From Aquimonas sp. (GTDB lineage Bacteria > Pseudomonadota > Gammaproteobacteria > Xanthomonadales > Xanthomonadaceae), in NCBI GenBank assembly GCA_022241605.1, contig JAKOMQ010000006.1, positions 5,692-69,691 on the forward strand: a stretch of DNA of 64,000 nt. Reading direction: 5' to 3'. This document shows, piece after piece, positions 17,043 through 25,972 of this stretch. The notes beneath the pieces are model-generated. The model was given only the letters and a program-made list of their open reading frames with translations, had not been told where the DNA came from and searched no databases. Position numbers and translations under genes: made by a program. Each line of letters starts with the position of its first letter. The first letter of the stretch is position 1.

Positions 17043-17182
17043 GTGTTGCTCCATCACGTCGTCTGTGTGCACCGCCAGGGCACGCCGTCACCGCGGGCAG
17101 AAAGAGCCGGGGCTGGACAAGGCGAGTTGGGAAAGGCGGAGTCGTGGCCGCGCCGGAATGGCGGCCTGCGCAGGTCGCAGAC

Positions 17183-17566
17183 TCAGGCGATGGGTGGACG
17201 CAAGGGAACGACGCGCACCGGGCCGTGTAACAGGCAGGCCGGAGCGGGAGCCGGGCCTTCAGGCGCGCCGGCCGCCGCGCTTGCCACAACGCCGGCGGCG
17301 AGCGCATTGGCATGTGCACACAGCCACAGGCAAAGCTGGCTGCAGTCCGCCTCGCCAGCCGAGCCGGCATGCGCCTCGGCCAAGCCGGCACCAGCGCCGT
17401 GGCAGGGTGGCACATAGCCCTCGGCATGCTCGACGCGGGGGGTGCCCTGTTCGGCAGACGCCCCCACGGAGGCATTCGCCACCAGCGGCGGAAGCGCAAG
17501 TGAAGCCGCCAGCAGCAGAAAGAACAGGCGGCGGAGCAGGGGCAGGCAGGTGAGCATCAGGGGCAT
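17183..17566 (-). CDS. CopL/DUF2946-like Cys- and His-containing small secreted protein
   Basis: The 127-residue protein starts with a basic hydrophobic signal (RRLFFLLLAASLALPPLV) and has a central Cys/His-bearing stretch (PPCHGAGAGLAEAHAG, then ADCSQLCLWLCAHANA). This resembles the CopL / DUF2946 group of short metal-binding leader proteins that precede copper-resistance genes in xanthomonads. Assignment is by general pattern, not by a full motif. A second Met three codons in is an alternative start. It begins four bases after the pseudouridine-synthase stop codon, and about 140 bases separate it from the next gene. Confidence 0.6.
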   Translation of the reverse strand: MPLMLTCLPLLRRLFFLLLAASLALPPLVANASVGASAEQGTPRVEHAEGYVPPCHGAGAGLAEAHAGSAGEADCSQLCLWLCAHANALAAGVVASAAAGAPEGPAPAPACLLHGPVRVVPLRPPIA

Positions 17567-17569
17567 AGA

Positions 17570-18328
17570 TTAGCCGAGACCGCCTGAAGTTCCGCCCCCC
17601 GCCGCGTTTCGCAGCAGCTCAACCTCCGCGGCGGACAGCCGTCGCACCTGACCCTTGGCCAGATCGCCCAGCTCCAGCGGCCCGATCGCTATCCGCAGCA
17701 GGCGCCGCACCTCCAGGCCCTGTGCGGCCAGCAGCCGGCGGATATGGCGGTTGCGGCCCTCATCCAGCACCACCTCCAGCCACGCCTGCCGGCAGCCTTG
17801 GCGCAGCAGCTCGATCCGCACTGCAGCCAAGCGCTCACCGCCCTCCACCACGCCTGCGCGCAGCGCATGCAGCTGGTCCCCAGTGGGCAAAGCGCCGACC
17901 TGGACGTGGTACGTCTTGTGCAGGGCGGAGCTTGGCTCGGTGAGGGCCGCGTTGAACACCGGATCGTTGCTGAGCACCAGCAGGCCTTCACTGGCCTGAT
18001 CCAGGCGCCCGGCCGGCGCCACCCACGGCAAACCCAAGCCCTCGATGCACTGGTAGACCGTAGGCCTGCCACGCTCATCGCGGGCCGTCGTCACCAGGCC
18101 GCGCGGCTTGTTCAGCGCGAGATAGACATGCGCTACGGCAACGGCTGCATCGCCGTCGACCTCGATACCCGGCTCGTCCAGTGCGGTTGGCGACTCCGGA
18201 TCCGTGACGCGGCGCCCGCCTACCCTCACCCGGCCCTCGCGCACCCAACGCTCGGCGACGCTGCGAGAACACAGGCCGCGTTTGCTCAGGACCCGGGCGA
18301 GACCATAGCGGGGAAAGGTGGAGGTCAT
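17570..18328 (-). CDS. RsuA/RluB-family pseudouridine synthase
   Basis: The 252-residue protein has an N-terminal S4 RNA-binding domain (LARVLSKRGLCSRSVAERWV and VRVGGRRV) and the catalytic domain with the active Asp in AGRLDQASEGLLVLSND. KPRGLVTT and EGRNRHIRRLLAAQGLEV are further family segments. Members isomerise uridines in 16S or 23S rRNA (RsuA, RluB, RluE, RluF). The exact target cannot be assigned from sequence alone. The ATG at 18328 gives the family N-terminus; an upstream Met adds nine unlikely residues. It is the first gene of a minus-strand run into the metal genes and diverges from the desaturase operon. Confidence 0.88.
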   Translation of the reverse strand: MTSTFPRYGLARVLSKRGLCSRSVAERWVREGRVRVGGRRVTDPESPTALDEPGIEVDGDAAVAVAHVYLALNKPRGLVTTARDERGRPTVYQCIEGLGLPWVAPAGRLDQASEGLLVLSNDPVFNAALTEPSSALHKTYHVQVGALPTGDQLHALRAGVVEGGERLAAVRIELLRQGCRQAWLEVVLDEGRNRHIRRLLAAQGLEVRRLLRIAIGPLELGDLAKGQVRRLSAAEVELLRNAAGGGTSGGLG

Positions 18329-18533
18329 GGTCTCTGGCAAAAAATCCGATTGCATCCAGCGGGCACAGCGCCGACGTAGGCCGAAGCGAGCGCAATTTCG
18401 ACGCCAAGGCTATCGCCTGCGCGCCACAGCGTGCACAGTTTGCCAAACAGCGGCGGCTGCAGAGTCCGCCAGCACCCGGCACCGCAGCAGCCGATTCACC
18501 GCGGTATCACCGTCAAGCCTCACAATCTAGCCC

Positions 18534-19484
18534 ATGTCAGAGTCTCTCCCACCCCATCCAAAACCCGGCCGGCGCCCGCTTGCCGCACTCCGCCGGTGGT
18601 TCGACAGCAGCGTGGCCGCTGACGACGAACAGGATCCCGACCGCATCGACTGGCTTCGAGTCGTTCCTTTCATCGGCCTGCACCTCACCTGCGTGGGGGT
18701 GATCTGGGTGGGGGTCTCGTGGTTTGCAGTGGCAGTGGCCCTCGGACTGTACGCGCTGCGCATGTTCGCCATCACCGGCTTCTACCACCGCTACTTTTCG
18801 CACAAGGCGTTTAAGACCTCGCGCCCGATGCAGTTCGCGTTTGCGGTGATTGGCGCCATGAGCGTGCAGCGCGGGCCGCTGTGGTGGGCGGCGCATCATC
18901 GGCACCACCATCGCCATTCCGACCGCCCCGAGGATTTGCACTCGCCCGTCCAACACGGTTTTTTTCGGTCGCATATGGGTTGGTTCCTCACCCGACGCGC
19001 GTTCGGCACTGACTGCAGCTCGATCAACGACCTCGCCAAGTATCCGGAGCTTCGGCTTATCGATCGCTTCGACGTGCTGATGCCGGTGGCGCTGGCGACT
19101 GCGCTGTTCCTGCTGGGCGGCTGGCTGGAGACGGCCGCACCCGCCCTGCAGACCAGCGGACCACAGCTGCTGATCTGGGGCTTCTTCATCTCCACCGTGG
19201 TGCTGTTCCATGCCACGGTCACGATCAATTCCCTGGCACACCAGATCGGCACTCGTCGTTATGAAACCCGTGACAACAGCCGCAACAACTGGTGGCTGGC
19301 CCTGCTGACCTTCGGCGAGGGCTGGCACAACAACCATCATCACTATCCGGGCTCGGCTCGCCAGGGCTTCCGCTGGTGGGAGATCGATCTGACCTACTAC
19401 GGCCTCAAGGCCATGCAGTGGACCGGCCTGGTGTGGGATCTGAAGCCGGTGCCCGCGGGCCTCAAGCGCAGCGGCACGGACTGA
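18534..19484 (+). CDS. Acyl-CoA/acyl-lipid Delta-9-type desaturase
   Basis: The 316-residue membrane di-iron enzyme has three histidine boxes: HRYFSH, HHRHHH and HNNHHH (in GEGWHNNHHHYPGSAR), with hydrophobic helices between them. Such enzymes put a double bond into saturated fatty acyl chains using O2. It is the first gene of a seven-gene plus-strand run, and the flavin oxidoreductase starts one base after its stop. Double bonds made here would be the natural substrates of the two cyclopropane-synthase-like methyltransferases further along. Confidence 0.92.
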   Translation: MSESLPPHPKPGRRPLAALRRWFDSSVAADDEQDPDRIDWLRVVPFIGLHLTCVGVIWVGVSWFAVAVALGLYALRMFAITGFYHRYFSHKAFKTSRPMQFAFAVIGAMSVQRGPLWWAAHHRHHHRHSDRPEDLHSPVQHGFFRSHMGWFLTRRAFGTDCSSINDLAKYPELRLIDRFDVLMPVALATALFLLGGWLETAAPALQTSGPQLLIWGFFISTVVLFHATVTINSLAHQIGTRRYETRDNSRNNWWLALLTFGEGWHNNHHHYPGSARQGFRWWEIDLTYYGLKAMQWTGLVWDLKPVPAGLKRSGTD

Positions 19485-19485
19485 C

Positions 19486-20733
19486 GTGCGCATCGCAGTC
19501 GTAGGGTCCGGCATCGCCGGCATGGCGGCAGCCTGGCAGCTCGCGCGGGAGCATTCCGTAGTGCTGTTCGAGGCTGATGCGCGCCTCGGTGGCCACACCC
19601 ACACGCACACCGTGGAGCGCGAGGGCCGCAGCTACCAGGTGGACTCGGGCTTCATCGTCCACAACCCCGAGAATTATCCGCTGCTCACCGCGATGTTCCG
19701 CGAGCTCGGGGTCGAGACCCAGGCGACCACCATGAGCTTCTCGGTGCACAGTGAGCGCACCGGGCTGGAGTACAACGCCGGCACGCTGAACGGGCTTTTC
19801 TGCCAGCGCCGCAACCTGCTGCGGCCGCGCTTCTACCGCATGGTGGCCGACATCCTGCGCTTCTACCGGGAGTCCCCGGCTCTGCTGGAAGGCGATGCCC
19901 AGGGCCCGGCACTGGGCGACTACCTGCGCGAGCGCCGCTATTCGCCGATGTTCATCGATGAGCATCTGATTCCTATGGCCTCGGCCCTTTGGAGCTCGCC
20001 GTCGGATCGCGTGCTGCAGTTCCCCGCACGCTATCTGGTGCAGTTCATGGCCAACCACCACATGTTGAGCGCGAGCGCGCGCCCCACGTGGCGGGTGGTC
20101 AAGGGTGGCTCCAGCGCCTACATCCGCGCGCTGGAAAGCCGTTGGCGGGTGGAGGCACGGCTTTCGACGGCCGTGCAGACGGTGCGGCGGGTGGACGGCG
20201 GCGTGGAAATCACCACCCCGCACTACGCCGAGACCTTCGACCAGGCCGTGCTGGCCTGCCACAGCGATCAGGCGCTGAACATGCTGGACGCTCCCTCCGA
20301 GCGCGAGCGCGAGGTGCTTGGCGCGATCCGCTACCAGCCCAACGAGACCGTGCTGCATACCGACGCGCGACTGCTGCCGAAGAACCCGCGCGCCTGGGCC
20401 GCCTGGAACGCGCATATCCCGGCCGAAACCAGCGCCGACTGCACCGTCAGCTATTGCATGAACCTGCTGCAGGGGCTGAAGTCCCGTGAGCCCTTCGTGG
20501 CGACCCTGAACCGGACGGCCGCAATCAATCCATCGAAGATCATCGCGCGTATGCGCTATGCGCACCCCGAATACACCCATGCCAGCGTAGCCGCGCAGGC
20601 GCGCCGCGGTGAGATCAACGGCATCGATCGCGTCTGGTATGCGGGCGCGTACTGGGGCTGGGGCTTCCACGAGGACGGCATCCGCTCGGCCATCGACGTG
20701 GTGCGCGCCTTGGGCGTGCGCTGGCCGCAATGA
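19486..20733 (+). CDS. FAD-dependent amine-oxidase-like oxidoreductase
   Basis: The 415-residue product starts with GTG right after the desaturase stop. The N-terminal dinucleotide-binding motif is VVGSGIAGMAAAWQLA with the following acidic residue in VVLFEADARLGGHTHT, and the end has the usual FAD-contacting region GAYWGWGFHEDGIRSA. It belongs to the NAD(P)-binding/flavin amine-oxidase superfamily, as do predicted oxidoreductases that travel with CFA-synthase-like genes. Expected to act on membrane lipid acyl chains, for example a dehydrogenation; this is inference from the operon. It overlaps the DUF1365 gene by four bases. Confidence 0.88.
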   Translation: MRIAVVGSGIAGMAAAWQLAREHSVVLFEADARLGGHTHTHTVEREGRSYQVDSGFIVHNPENYPLLTAMFRELGVETQATTMSFSVHSERTGLEYNAGTLNGLFCQRRNLLRPRFYRMVADILRFYRESPALLEGDAQGPALGDYLRERRYSPMFIDEHLIPMASALWSSPSDRVLQFPARYLVQFMANHHMLSASARPTWRVVKGGSSAYIRALESRWRVEARLSTAVQTVRRVDGGVEITTPHYAETFDQAVLACHSDQALNMLDAPSEREREVLGAIRYQPNETVLHTDARLLPKNPRAWAAWNAHIPAETSADCTVSYCMNLLQGLKSREPFVATLNRTAAINPSKIIARMRYAHPEYTHASVAAQARRGEINGIDRVWYAGAYWGWGFHEDGIRSAIDVVRALGVRWPQ

Positions 20734-21515
20734 AGCGCTCCGCCGACAGTCCGGCGCTGGCAAGCGCGGTCTACGTCGGCCAGGTGCAGCACCGACGACA
20801 TGCGCCGCATCCGCATGCCTTCCGATACCCGCTGTTCATGCTCTACCTCGACCTGGGTGAGTTGGACAGTGTGTTCGCGGGACGCTGGCTGTGGTCGGTG
20901 GGGCGCCGCAATATCGCCGCCTTCCGTCGCGAGGACTACCTCGGAGATCCAGCCCTGCCCTTGGACGAAGCCGTGCGCCGCCGCTACGCTGAAGTCACGG
21001 GGCGCAGGCCCGAAGGGCCCATCCGGATGCTCACGCACCTGCGCTATTTCGGATACGCCTTCAATCCGGTGACCTTCTACTACTGCTTCCTGCCGGACGG
21101 TAAAGGGCTTGACGGCATCGTCGCTGAGATCACCAACACGCCATGGAAGGAGCGGCACAGCTATGTGCTGCCCCTGGGCGCAGCGGTCGAGGGCCGCGGG
21201 GGCTTGCGCTGGCGTTTCGCAAAGCGCTTCCACGTTTCGCCATTCATGCCCATGGATCGCAGCTACGACTGGCGCTTCAGCACCCCGGATGCACGTCTTT
21301 TCGTGCACATGAACATCGACCGTGCCGAGGGGCGAGACCTTGACGCGACACTCACCCTCGAAAGGCGTCCACTGACCGGGCGGGTACTTGCCGGCTGCCT
21401 GTTTCGACACCCGTGGATGACGGCCAAAGTCCTTGTGGCTATTCACCTGCAGGCACTGCGGCTGTGGCTGAAGCGCAATCCGGTCCACGATCACCCCGGC
21501 AAAACACATTCGTGA
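20730..21515 (+). CDS. DUF1365 family protein
   Basis: The 261-residue protein matches DUF1365: VYVGQVQHRRHAPHPHAFRY near the start, LYLDLGEL, RNIAAFRREDYLGDP, then RMLTHLRYFGYAFNPVTFYY and FHVSPFMPMDRSYDWRF. The biochemical role is unknown. The family is almost always coded between an FAD oxidoreductase and a CFA-synthase-like methyltransferase, as here, which ties it to lipid tailoring. It overlaps the preceding gene by four bases. Confidence 0.9.
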   Translation: MKRSADSPALASAVYVGQVQHRRHAPHPHAFRYPLFMLYLDLGELDSVFAGRWLWSVGRRNIAAFRREDYLGDPALPLDEAVRRRYAEVTGRRPEGPIRMLTHLRYFGYAFNPVTFYYCFLPDGKGLDGIVAEITNTPWKERHSYVLPLGAAVEGRGGLRWRFAKRFHVSPFMPMDRSYDWRFSTPDARLFVHMNIDRAEGRDLDATLTLERRPLTGRVLAGCLFRHPWMTAKVLVAIHLQALRLWLKRNPVHDHPGKTHS

Positions 21516-21582
21516 TGACACGCAGTCCACGCCCCGCCGTGCATCCTTCTTTCCGTTCCAGTTCATCTTGGCAAGCTACCGC

Positions 21583-22914
21583 ATGAATTCCCGCACCCAA
21601 GCCAGCGCGTTCAGCTCCGGCGATTCGATGGGCAGTCCACTCGAAGCCCTTCCGATGGAGGCTCTCAAGGGCCTCGACAGACGCCTGCGCGCGCAGCTGC
21701 TGCAGCGTCTTGCCGGCCTGCAGGAATGTGAGCTTGTGGTCGAAGATGCGGAGGGTCAGGTCAAACTCGGGCGCGCGGTGCCGGGTCGGGAAACATTGCA
21801 GTGCCGGATCCGGATTTCCGATCCCGCCTTTTACCGACTGGTCGCCTCGCAGGGCTCGGTTGGTGCCGGCGAGTCCTACATGGACGGCCACTGGCAGTGC
21901 AGCGACCTGGTTGCGCTGGTCCGCATTCTGGTGATCAATCGCGATCTGCTCGATGCCATGGAGGGCGGCCTGGCGCGGCTCGGCGGCTGGGCGCTCAGCG
22001 CCTGGCATGTGCTGCAGCGAAATACGCGCGCGGGCAGCCGCCGCAACATCGCGGCCCACTATGACCTTGGCAACGATCTGTTCAAGCTGTTTCTCTGCGA
22101 CAAGCTGATGTACAGCGCCGCGGTGTTCGACGACCCGGCGGAACCGCTGGAAATCGCCTCGACCCGCAAGCTCGACCGGATCTGCCAGAAGCTGGATCTC
22201 AAGCCCGGCGAGCACGTGGTCGAGATCGGCACGGGCTGGGGCGGCTTCGCCATCCACGCCGCGAGCCACTACGGCGTGCATGTCACCACCACCACGCTCT
22301 CGAAAGAGCAGCGCGAGCTGGCGGTGGCACGTATCGAAGCAGCCGGGCTGTCGGATCGCGTCACGGTGCTGTTGTCCGACTATCGCGACCTGAGTGGCCG
22401 CTACGACAAGCTGGTGTCGATCGAGATGATCGAGGCCATTGGGCATCAGTATCTCGATACCTATTTCGCCAAGGTACGCAGCCTGCTGAAGGACGATGGC
22501 ATGGCGCTGATCCAGGCGATCACCATCGAGGACCACCGCTACGAGGTGGCGCTCAAGGCAGTCGACTTCATCAAGCGCTTCATCTTTCCGGGCAGTTTCA
22601 TCCCGTCCATCAACGCGATGCAGGGTGCCATCGCACGCTCGACCGACCTCAAGCTCTACAACCTGGAAGACATCGGCCCGAGTTACGCGCTGACCCTGCG
22701 CCACTGGCGACAGCGCTTTATGGCGCGCCTCGACGAGGTACGCGCGCTGGGCTACCCCGAGCGCTTCATCCGCATGTGGGAGTTCTACCTCTGCTACTGC
22801 GAAGGCGGCTTCATCGAGCGATCCATCGGCGACGTGCAGCTGCTGCTCGCCGCACCGCGCGCGCGGCGCGCCGAGTATCTGCCGGACCTGTCGATGCAGG
22901 CCGCATCCCAATGA
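21583..22914 (+). CDS. Cyclopropane-fatty-acyl-phospholipid synthase-like methyltransferase
   Basis: The product (443 residues from the ATG at 21583; a TTG five codons earlier is possible) is a SAM-dependent methyltransferase of the CFA synthase family. The SAM-binding motif is VVEIGTGWGGFAIHAA, preceded by the NIAAHYDLGNDLFKLFL segment and followed by SIEMIEAIGHQY. The family moves a methyl group from SAM to the double bond of phospholipid acyl chains, giving cyclopropane or branched methyl products. Its start lies 67 bases after the DUF1365 stop. It overlaps the DUF2878 gene by four bases. Confidence 0.92.
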   Translation: MNSRTQASAFSSGDSMGSPLEALPMEALKGLDRRLRAQLLQRLAGLQECELVVEDAEGQVKLGRAVPGRETLQCRIRISDPAFYRLVASQGSVGAGESYMDGHWQCSDLVALVRILVINRDLLDAMEGGLARLGGWALSAWHVLQRNTRAGSRRNIAAHYDLGNDLFKLFLCDKLMYSAAVFDDPAEPLEIASTRKLDRICQKLDLKPGEHVVEIGTGWGGFAIHAASHYGVHVTTTTLSKEQRELAVARIEAAGLSDRVTVLLSDYRDLSGRYDKLVSIEMIEAIGHQYLDTYFAKVRSLLKDDGMALIQAITIEDHRYEVALKAVDFIKRFIFPGSFIPSINAMQGAIARSTDLKLYNLEDIGPSYALTLRHWRQRFMARLDEVRALGYPERFIRMWEFYLCYCEGGFIERSIGDVQLLLAAPRARRAEYLPDLSMQAASQ

Positions 22915-23444
22915 AGCTGATCGCCAATGCGCTTTGCTTCCAGCTCGTTTGGCTTGCAACCGTCGCCGGTGCCGCGAACGGTCTGTGGTGGGCCGGTCCG
23001 CTGGCGGCGCTTGCATTCGCCGCGTGGCAGGTGCCCTTGTCCGAATGTCCTCGTGCCGACCTCAAGCTGATGGCCACTGCGGCAGTCGCGGGTTTCCTGA
23101 TCGACAGCGCCCTCGTCGTCGGCGGGCTGCTGGTGTTTTCCACCCCGGTGCCCTGGGAGGGTGCGGCGCCCATCTGGATCGTGGCGCTGTGGGTAGGCTT
23201 CGCGCTTACGCTCAACCATTCGCTGTCGGGCCTCAAGCGGCGCCCGGTGCTGGCGATCGGGCTGGGACTGTTGGGCGGGCCACTGGCCTACTGGATCGCA
23301 GCGCGTGCCTGGAACGCGGTTGAGTTCAACGGCAGCGTGCTGCTGCCGCTGCTTGCGATCGGCCTGATCTGGGCGGTGATCACACCGCTTCTGCTGGCCT
23401 TGGCGGAACGCTTGCGCCTGCAGCCGGTGGCACAACCGACATGA
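22911..23444 (+). CDS. DUF2878 family membrane protein
   Basis: The 177-residue protein is strongly hydrophobic with five or six predicted helices, and matches the DUF2878 pattern (ALCFQLVWLATVAGA, LWVGFALTLNHSLSGL, GPLAYWIAARA). Function unknown. Start and stop codons overlap those of the CFA-like and DUF1295 genes (ATGA overlaps), so translation of the three is coupled. Confidence 0.85.
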   Translation: MKLIANALCFQLVWLATVAGAANGLWWAGPLAALAFAAWQVPLSECPRADLKLMATAAVAGFLIDSALVVGGLLVFSTPVPWEGAAPIWIVALWVGFALTLNHSLSGLKRRPVLAIGLGLLGGPLAYWIAARAWNAVEFNGSVLLPLLAIGLIWAVITPLLLALAERLRLQPVAQPT

Positions 23445-24226
23445 GCGCCGCTGCCCTGGTCGGCATCGTCGCCGCGCTTGCCGCGGCGGGCATGTTCGCC
23501 ACTTGGCTGCTGCAGCTGCGTACCCGCAACGCGGGCTATGTGGACGTCACCTGGGCCGCGCTGCTCGGCATCGCCGCGCTCTTGTACGGGACGTTCGGCC
23601 AAGGCGCGGGAATCCCGCGTCTGCTGGTCGCTATGCTCGGGGGCATCTGGGGGGCCCGGCTGGCCCTGCACCTGCTCTCGCGCGTTCTGCATGAGGCCGA
23701 GGATGGCCGCTACCGCGCGCTGCGCGATCACTGGCAGGGGCATCAGGGCAAGTTCCTGCTGTTCTTTGCTGGCCAAGCCGCCCTGGTGGTTCTGTTTTCG
23801 CTGCCCTTCCTCGCCGTGGCCTGCAACCCGCGCACGGGTTTCGACCTGTTCATGATCGCGGGCGCGCTCGTATGGCTGCTGAGCCTCGGGGGCGAAAGCC
23901 TTGCCGACATGCAGCTCGCGCGCTTTCGCGCCTGCCCGGGCAACCGCGGCAAAACCTGCCGTGTCGGCCTTTGGGCGTGGTCGCGGCATCCCAACTACTT
24001 TTTCGAATGGCTGCACTGGTTTGCCTACGTGCTGCTGGCGGTCGGCTCCCCGCTGTTCTGGCTCAGCCTGATCGGCCCGCTTGCGATGCTGCTGTCACTG
24101 CTGTGGGTCACCGGAATCCCTTACACCGAACAGCAGGCCCTGCGCTCGCGGGGCGAGGACTACCGCCGCTATCAGCGCGAAGTCAGCAAGTTCTTCCCTT
24201 GGCCGCCGCGTCGTCGCGACGACTGA
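23441..24226 (+). CDS. DUF1295 family membrane protein (steroid 5-alpha-reductase-like)
   Basis: The 261-residue protein has about six or seven membrane helices and the family segments GIWGARLALHLLSRVL, CRVGLWAWSRHPNYFFEWLHW and EDYRRYQREVSKFFPWPPR. DUF1295 is related to steroid 5-alpha-reductase and isoprenylcysteine methyltransferase folds, which use NADPH or SAM at the membrane. A lipid reductase role is plausible here but not shown. It sits between the two CFA-like genes. Confidence 0.87.
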   Translation: MSAAALVGIVAALAAAGMFATWLLQLRTRNAGYVDVTWAALLGIAALLYGTFGQGAGIPRLLVAMLGGIWGARLALHLLSRVLHEAEDGRYRALRDHWQGHQGKFLLFFAGQAALVVLFSLPFLAVACNPRTGFDLFMIAGALVWLLSLGGESLADMQLARFRACPGNRGKTCRVGLWAWSRHPNYFFEWLHWFAYVLLAVGSPLFWLSLIGPLAMLLSLLWVTGIPYTEQQALRSRGEDYRRYQREVSKFFPWPPRRRDD

Positions 24227-24254
24227 GTCACGCCCTACCCCCGACGGACCTTCC

Positions 24255-25286
24255 ATGAGCCTGATCGATCTCTGCGAACGTGGGCTGCTGCCCGACGCCT
24301 TGACCCGCCACGGAATCCGCCGTCTGTGCGCCCAACGCCTGCGCGAGGAGCACGCCGGGGACGCGGTTGCCGCTTGGGAGCGCTTTCGCGGTCTGCTCGA
24401 TGGTCTGCGCGCCAGCCCGTTGGCAATCGAGACCGAGGCGGCCAACCGCCAGCACTACGAAGTGCCCGCGCGCTTTTTCGAGCTGTGTCTGGGCAAGCGC
24501 CTCAAGTACAGCAGCTGCTATTACCCGACCGGCAGCGAGAGCCTCGACCAGGCCGAGGAGGCCATGCTGGCGCTCTACGGCGAGCGCGCTGGGCTGGCAG
24601 ACGGCCAGTGCATCCTGGAGCTCGGCTGCGGCTGGGGCTCACTCACGCTCTGGATGGCTGAGCATTTCCCGAACGCGCGCATCCTGGGCGTGTCGAATTC
24701 CGCCAGCCAGCGCGAGCACATCCTCGGCCAGTGCGCCGAGCGCGGTCTGTCCAACGTCGAAATCCTCACCCATGACGTCAACACGCTCGACCTCGGCGGC
24801 CGTCGCTTCGACCGCGTGGTTTCGGTGGAGATGTTCGAGCACGTGCGCAACTACCGAGAGCTGTTCCGCCGCATCGCCGGCTGGCTGGTGCCCGAAGGCC
24901 AGATGTTCTGCCACGTGTTCTGCCACCGCGAACTGATGTATCCGTTCGAGACCGAGGGCGAGGACAACTGGATGGGCCGCTACTTTTTCACCGGTGGCCT
25001 GATGCCTGCAGCCGACACCTTCCTGCACTTCCAGGAGGATCTGGTGCTTCAGGAGCAGTGGCGCCTCTCAGGCACGCACTACCAGCGCACCGCCAATCAC
25101 TGGCTCGAGAACCAGGACCGCCATACTGACGAGGTACTTCAACTCTTCGAGCAGGTCTACGACAAGGGCGAGGCCAAGGTCTGGGCCCAGCGCTGGCGGA
25201 TATTCTGGATGGCCTGCGCCGAACTGTTCGGCTACTCCGACGGCAACGAGTGGCTGGTGACGCACTACCGGTTCAAGCGACGCTGA
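24255..25286 (+). CDS. Second CFA-synthase-like SAM methyltransferase
   Basis: The 343-residue product is shorter than the first CFA-like enzyme and divergent from it. The SAM motif is ILELGCGWGSLTLWMAEHFP, preceded by QHYEVPARFFELCLGKRLKYSS and followed by VVSVEMFEHVRNYRELFRRI. The frame is open upstream, but ATG 24255, 28 bases after the DUF1295 stop, gives the family start. Two such enzymes in one operon suggest successive or alternative methylations of an acyl chain. It is the last gene of the operon, closed by the hairpin at 25299-25333. Confidence 0.9.
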   Translation: MSLIDLCERGLLPDALTRHGIRRLCAQRLREEHAGDAVAAWERFRGLLDGLRASPLAIETEAANRQHYEVPARFFELCLGKRLKYSSCYYPTGSESLDQAEEAMLALYGERAGLADGQCILELGCGWGSLTLWMAEHFPNARILGVSNSASQREHILGQCAERGLSNVEILTHDVNTLDLGGRRFDRVVSVEMFEHVRNYRELFRRIAGWLVPEGQMFCHVFCHRELMYPFETEGEDNWMGRYFFTGGLMPAADTFLHFQEDLVLQEQWRLSGTHYQRTANHWLENQDRHTDEVLQLFEQVYDKGEAKVWAQRWRIFWMACAELFGYSDGNEWLVTHYRFKRR

Positions 25287-25298
25287 GAGCTCGCCCAG

Positions 25299-25333
25299 AA
25301 GACCGCCGGCCTGTAGCGCCGGCGTTCTTCCCA
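25299..25333 (+). terminator. Rho-independent terminator of the lipid operon
   Basis: A 12-base stem with one mismatch (AAGACCGCCGGC and GCCGGCGTTCTT) with a 7-base loop is followed by a pyrimidine-rich tail. It lies 13 bases after the last operon stop codon and before the converging gene at 25341. Confidence 0.6.
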
Positions 25334-25340
25334 AACAGGC

Positions 25341-25793
25341 TTACTGGCCAACCACCTCGGTCACTGGCACTTCACCCTGCTGCGATTGCGGCCGCTGGCC
25401 AACGACGCGCACGCCACGCGCCTTCATCCAGGCATCGAACTCGGCGGCAGAGAGCTTCTTGCCGGCATCCATGTTGAAACGCCATGGGGTGTTGTCATGC
25501 TCGGTCTTGGGGACGTAACCGGCGTGCTCCGCCGCCGCAAGCGGCGCGCAACCGGCGATCTGGCGGCGCATCAGTACGGCGCCTACCGACAGGGATTCAT
25601 CCATCGCGGAACCGAGCGCGGGGCCACCGGCCAGCATGGCCAGCTCCTCGTGGTGCCCACCCGCCCAAGCGGCCAACGGCAGGCTGCGGCCAATGGTGCT
25701 GGCGCCGCCTTCGCAGATCGAGGCCGTTGCAGTAGGGGCGAACGCAGTGAGCGCCATTGAAGTCAGCAGCGCAGCGGTGAGCGTGTGGCGCAT
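25341..25793 (-). CDS. Small secreted protein of unknown function
   Basis: The 150-residue product has a signal peptide (MRHTLTAALLTSMALTAFAP, cleavage near ATAS) and a short domain with an N-terminal Cys and another in RRQIAGCAPLAAAEHAGYVP. The C-terminal part contains WRFNMDAGKKLSAAEFDAWM. I do not recognise a named family. The start was set at the signal peptide; the frame is open about 48 codons further up. It follows rplS on the same strand but behind the rplS terminator, so it is probably a separate unit. Confidence 0.65.
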   Translation of the reverse strand: MRHTLTAALLTSMALTAFAPTATASICEGGASTIGRSLPLAAWAGGHHEELAMLAGGPALGSAMDESLSVGAVLMRRQIAGCAPLAAAEHAGYVPKTEHDNTPWRFNMDAGKKLSAAEFDAWMKARGVRVVGQRPQSQQGEVPVTEVVGQ

Positions 25794-25918
25794 ACAGTAG
25801 GCCTTTAAAAAGTGACTGCAAGCGTTTGAGTGTAAACCTGAAAGCATCCGGCGTGCATGAACGCGTGGAGGCAGTTGCTGGACATCAAGCAATGCGAATG
25901 CAGGCTTGCTCGCGCGCA

Positions 25919-25951
25919 GAAAAACGAAAGCCCGCACAAGGCGGGCTTTCG
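25919..25951 (-). terminator. Rho-independent terminator after rplS
   Basis: A perfect 11-base stem (CGAAAGCCCGC and GCGGGCTTTCG) with a 5-base loop is followed on the minus strand by a run of five T. It lies about 20 bases past the rplS stop codon. Confidence 0.85.
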
Positions 25952-25972
25952 CTCAAACGCATGGCGCGCAGA

